The notes under the pieces: generated by a model
What the model was told of the DNA's origin: nothing
The model's input: only the letters and a program-made list of their open reading frames with translations
Databases searched by the model: none
Assembly: GCA_945879145.1 (NCBI GenBank)
Contig: CAMCUZ010000016.1
Coordinates: 1 to 52,545, forward strand
Source: an uncultured Mediterranea sp.
GTDB lineage: Bacteria; Bacteroidota; Bacteroidia; Bacteroidales; Bacteroidaceae
Direction of reading: 5' to 3'
Length of the DNA: 52,545 nucleotides
Translations under genes and position numbers: made by a program
Shown: positions 50,627-52,545 of the stretch, one piece after another
Layout of the letters: each line of letters opens with the position of its first letter
Position numbering within the stretch: the stretch's first letter is position 1

Positions 50627-52468
50627 TCACCCCAGCGATTGCATGTCGTAGAGGCGTTTGTAGTAGCCGTTCTTGGCCAGCAGCTCTTCGTGGCGGCCAC
50701 GCTCTACAATCTCGCCCTCGTAGAGCACGCAGATTTCGTCGGCATTGCGGATGGTGGAGAGACGGTGGGCTATGGCGATGGTGGTGCGGGTCTTCATCAG
50801 ACGTTCCAGTGCCTCTTGCACTAAGCGCTCGCTCTCGGTGTCGAGGGCTGAGGTGGCCTCGTCGAGAATCAAGATAGGGGGATTCTTCAAGATGGCACGG
50901 GCGATGCTGATACGTTGGCGCTGACCACCCGAGAGCTTACCGCCCCGGTCGCCGATATTGGTGTGGTAGCCATGCTCGGTCTCCATGATGAAGTCGTGGG
51001 CATTGGCTATCTTGGCGGCCTCTATGACCTGCTCCATCGTAGCCCCCTCTACGCCAAAGGCGATGTTGTTGAAGAAGCTGTCGTTGAAGAGAATGGCCTC
51101 TTGGTTGACGTTGCCTATCAGGGCACGCAGGGCGTGGAGCTTCACGTCGCGGATGTCAGTGCCATCAATGGTGATGGAGCCTTGTTGTACGTCATGGTAG
51201 CGGGGGAGCAGATCGACCAGCGTGCTCTTGCCTGAGCCACTCTGTCCCACCAGGGCGATGGTCTTGCCCTGCGCTACACTGAGGTTGATGTGCTTGAGCA
51301 CCTGGCGGCGACCGTCGTAGCTGAAGCTGATGTCGCGGAACTCAATGCGCTGCTTCAACGCAGAGAGGGGCTTGGGCTGAGCCGGCTCCTTGATGGGATT
51401 CTCGGCCTTGAGAATCTTGTCGATACGCTCCATCGAGGCCAGGCCCTTGGGAATGTTGTAGCCCGCTTTGGAGAAATCCTTCAGCGGATTGATCATGCTG
51501 TAGAGGATGACCATGTAGAAGATGAAGGTGGAGGCATTGATGGCCGAGCTGTGGGCACCCAGAATGATGTAGCCGCCAAACCAGAGCACGAGCACAATGA
51601 GCAGTGTACCGAGGAACTCGCTCATCGGGTGAGCCAGGGCCTGCCGCATGGCTACGCGGTTGGTGGCACGGCGGAAGTCATCGCTACATTGGGCAAAGCG
51701 CTTCGACATCTTCTCTTCAGCGATGAAGGCCTTGATAATGCGCAGGCCGCCCAAGGTCTCGTCAAGCTGTGCCATGGTGTCGCTCCACTTGTTTTGCGCA
51801 TCGAGTGATTTGCGCTTCAGCTTCTTGCCCACGGTGCCCATCACCCACCCCATACCGGGGAGCACCAGCAGCGTGAAGAGCGTGAGCTGCCAACTGGTGA
51901 TAATGAGGGTGCTGAAGTAGAGCAGGATGAGGATGGGGTTCTTGAGCAGCATGTCGAGCGACGAGGTAATCGAGGTTTCAATCTCTGTCACGTCGCCACT
52001 CATACGGGCTATGATGTCGCCCTTGCGCTCTTCGCTGAAGAAGCCCAGGGGAAGGCTCAATACCTTGTTATAAACCATGACACGGATGTCGCGCACCACA
52101 CCGGTGCGCAGCGGAATCATCACCGCCGATGAGCCGAAGTAGCAGGAGGTTTTGAGCAGCGTCATGAAGCCCAGGAAGAGACCTAGAAAGAGCAGCGTGG
52201 TCACCGGTCCGTAGGCTGCAATGAGGCAGGTGACGCCGTAATAGAAGTTGTTGACGGCCACCTCTTTGATGCCGGCACTGCCCCATTCCATGAATTGATA
52301 CACCTTGTCGCCATCACCCGTCTTGAAGAGGATGTTGAGGATGGGGATGAGGAGCGTAAACGAAAAGACGTTGAACACGGCTGAGAGTATGTTCAGCACC
52401 ACAGCCCAGCCGATGTATTTCTTGTAAGGCGCCACGAAGCGACGCATCAGTTGCCAGAATTCCTTCAT
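50627..52468 (-). CDS. ABC transporter, MsbA-like half transporter (permease fused to ATPase)
   Basis: A 613-residue exporter half-molecule that should work as a homodimer in the inner membrane. Six membrane helices span about 1-310. The nucleotide-binding domain follows with Walker A LVGQSGSGKST, Q-loop NQEAILFND, signature KLSGGQRQRISIARA, Walker B PILILDEATSALD and the switch His in IAIAHRLSTI. All ATPase motifs are intact. The single permease-ATPase fusion and lack of partner genes suggest a lipid A or lipid flippase such as MsbA, though a peptide or drug exporter cannot be excluded. A promoter lies at 52515-52545. Confidence 0.9.
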   Translation of the reverse strand: MKEFWQLMRRFVAPYKKYIGWAVVLNILSAVFNVFSFTLLIPILNILFKTGDGDKVYQFMEWGSAGIKEVAVNNFYYGVTCLIAAYGPVTTLLFLGLFLGFMTLLKTSCYFGSSAVMIPLRTGVVRDIRVMVYNKVLSLPLGFFSEERKGDIIARMSGDVTEIETSITSSLDMLLKNPILILLYFSTLIITSWQLTLFTLLVLPGMGWVMGTVGKKLKRKSLDAQNKWSDTMAQLDETLGGLRIIKAFIAEEKMSKRFAQCSDDFRRATNRVAMRQALAHPMSEFLGTLLIVLVLWFGGYIILGAHSSAINASTFIFYMVILYSMINPLKDFSKAGYNIPKGLASMERIDKILKAENPIKEPAQPKPLSALKQRIEFRDISFSYDGRRQVLKHINLSVAQGKTIALVGQSGSGKSTLVDLLPRYHDVQQGSITIDGTDIRDVKLHALRALIGNVNQEAILFNDSFFNNIAFGVEGATMEQVIEAAKIANAHDFIMETEHGYHTNIGDRGGKLSGGQRQRISIARAILKNPPILILDEATSALDTESERLVQEALERLMKTRTTIAIAHRLSTIRNADEICVLYEGEIVERGRHEELLAKNGYYKRLYDMQSLG

Positions 52469-52514
52469 TGGTCAAGTTGCAAATTTTCTGATTGACAATC
52501 CGTTTTTTAGGGAG

Positions 52515-52545
52515 CAAATGTAAGCGTTTTCTCGCAACAATCCAA
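52515..52545 (-). promoter_or_regulatory. Promoter of the ABC transporter gene
   Basis: On the minus strand TTG (52545-52543, at the very edge of the window), 20 nt, TACATTTG (52522-52515), about 47 bp before the ATG. Confidence 0.55.

Overview
The window looks like chromosomal DNA of a gut-type member of the Bacteroidales, most likely Bacteroidaceae. The evidence is two SusC/SusD pairs, FecR/ECF-sigma regulation with an STN-domain receptor, DUF3836, DUF2851, DUF4988 and DUF6057 proteins, a TPR/AraC membrane regulator, and repeated Bacteroidetes promoters (TTTG or TTG, about 19-21 nt, TAnnTTTG) instead of sigma70 boxes. Organism identity is inference. I saw no rRNA, tRNA, CRISPR array, phage or complete insertion sequence.

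Layout. 1-1100: intergenic DNA and a decayed bioB. 1400-7820, plus strand: a small metal-binding protein, mnmG, then a tight housekeeping run apt-uvrC-dtd-MazG-like-deoC. A perfect parS site lies between mnmG and apt. 7820-13740: polyprenyl diphosphate synthase (minus), polA, DUF3836 and ychF. 14100-22020, plus strand: TPR/AraC regulator, panE, glutaredoxin, lgt, TlpA-like lipoprotein, lpdA and dacB. 22510-26625, minus strand: operon dapB-lepB-lepB paralog-wbqC. The second signal peptidase has lost both catalytic residues. 26755-28020: DUF2851 protein, then about 800 bp of intergenic DNA with a probable small RNA, paired palindromes and a REP-like hairpin, then an AAA/PD-(D/E)XK accessory gene to 30451.

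30700-37480, minus strand: a self-contained trans-envelope signalling locus read as ECF sigma, FecR anti-sigma, STN-containing SusC, SusD, with no glycoside hydrolase in the window. 42395-50170, minus strand: a second SusC-SusD pair followed by a DUF6057 membrane protein and a PD40 propeller lipoprotein with a CxxCH motif. 50627-52468: an MsbA-like ABC exporter.

The most striking feature lies between the two SusCD loci. A tyrosine recombinase gene (41113-42066) sits inside a 1.45-kb segment bounded by two near-identical 21-bp sites in inverted orientation (40856-40876 and 42287-42307). Each site has 7-bp palindromic arms around the same 7-bp asymmetric spacer, the expected form of a tyrosine-recombinase crossover site. 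A consensus promoter (42242-42273) just inside the right site points out of the segment, away from the neighbouring 959-residue DUF4988 surface lipoprotein (37855-40734). Inversion would place it about 145 bp upstream of that gene, facing it. I read this as a self-encoded phase-variation switch for a surface-layer-like lipoprotein, captured here in the OFF orientation.

A second perfect inverted repeat (25-bp arms, 121-bp AT-rich core, 22310-22480) and a dispersed family of GTAG-headed hairpins are also unexplained by the genes.
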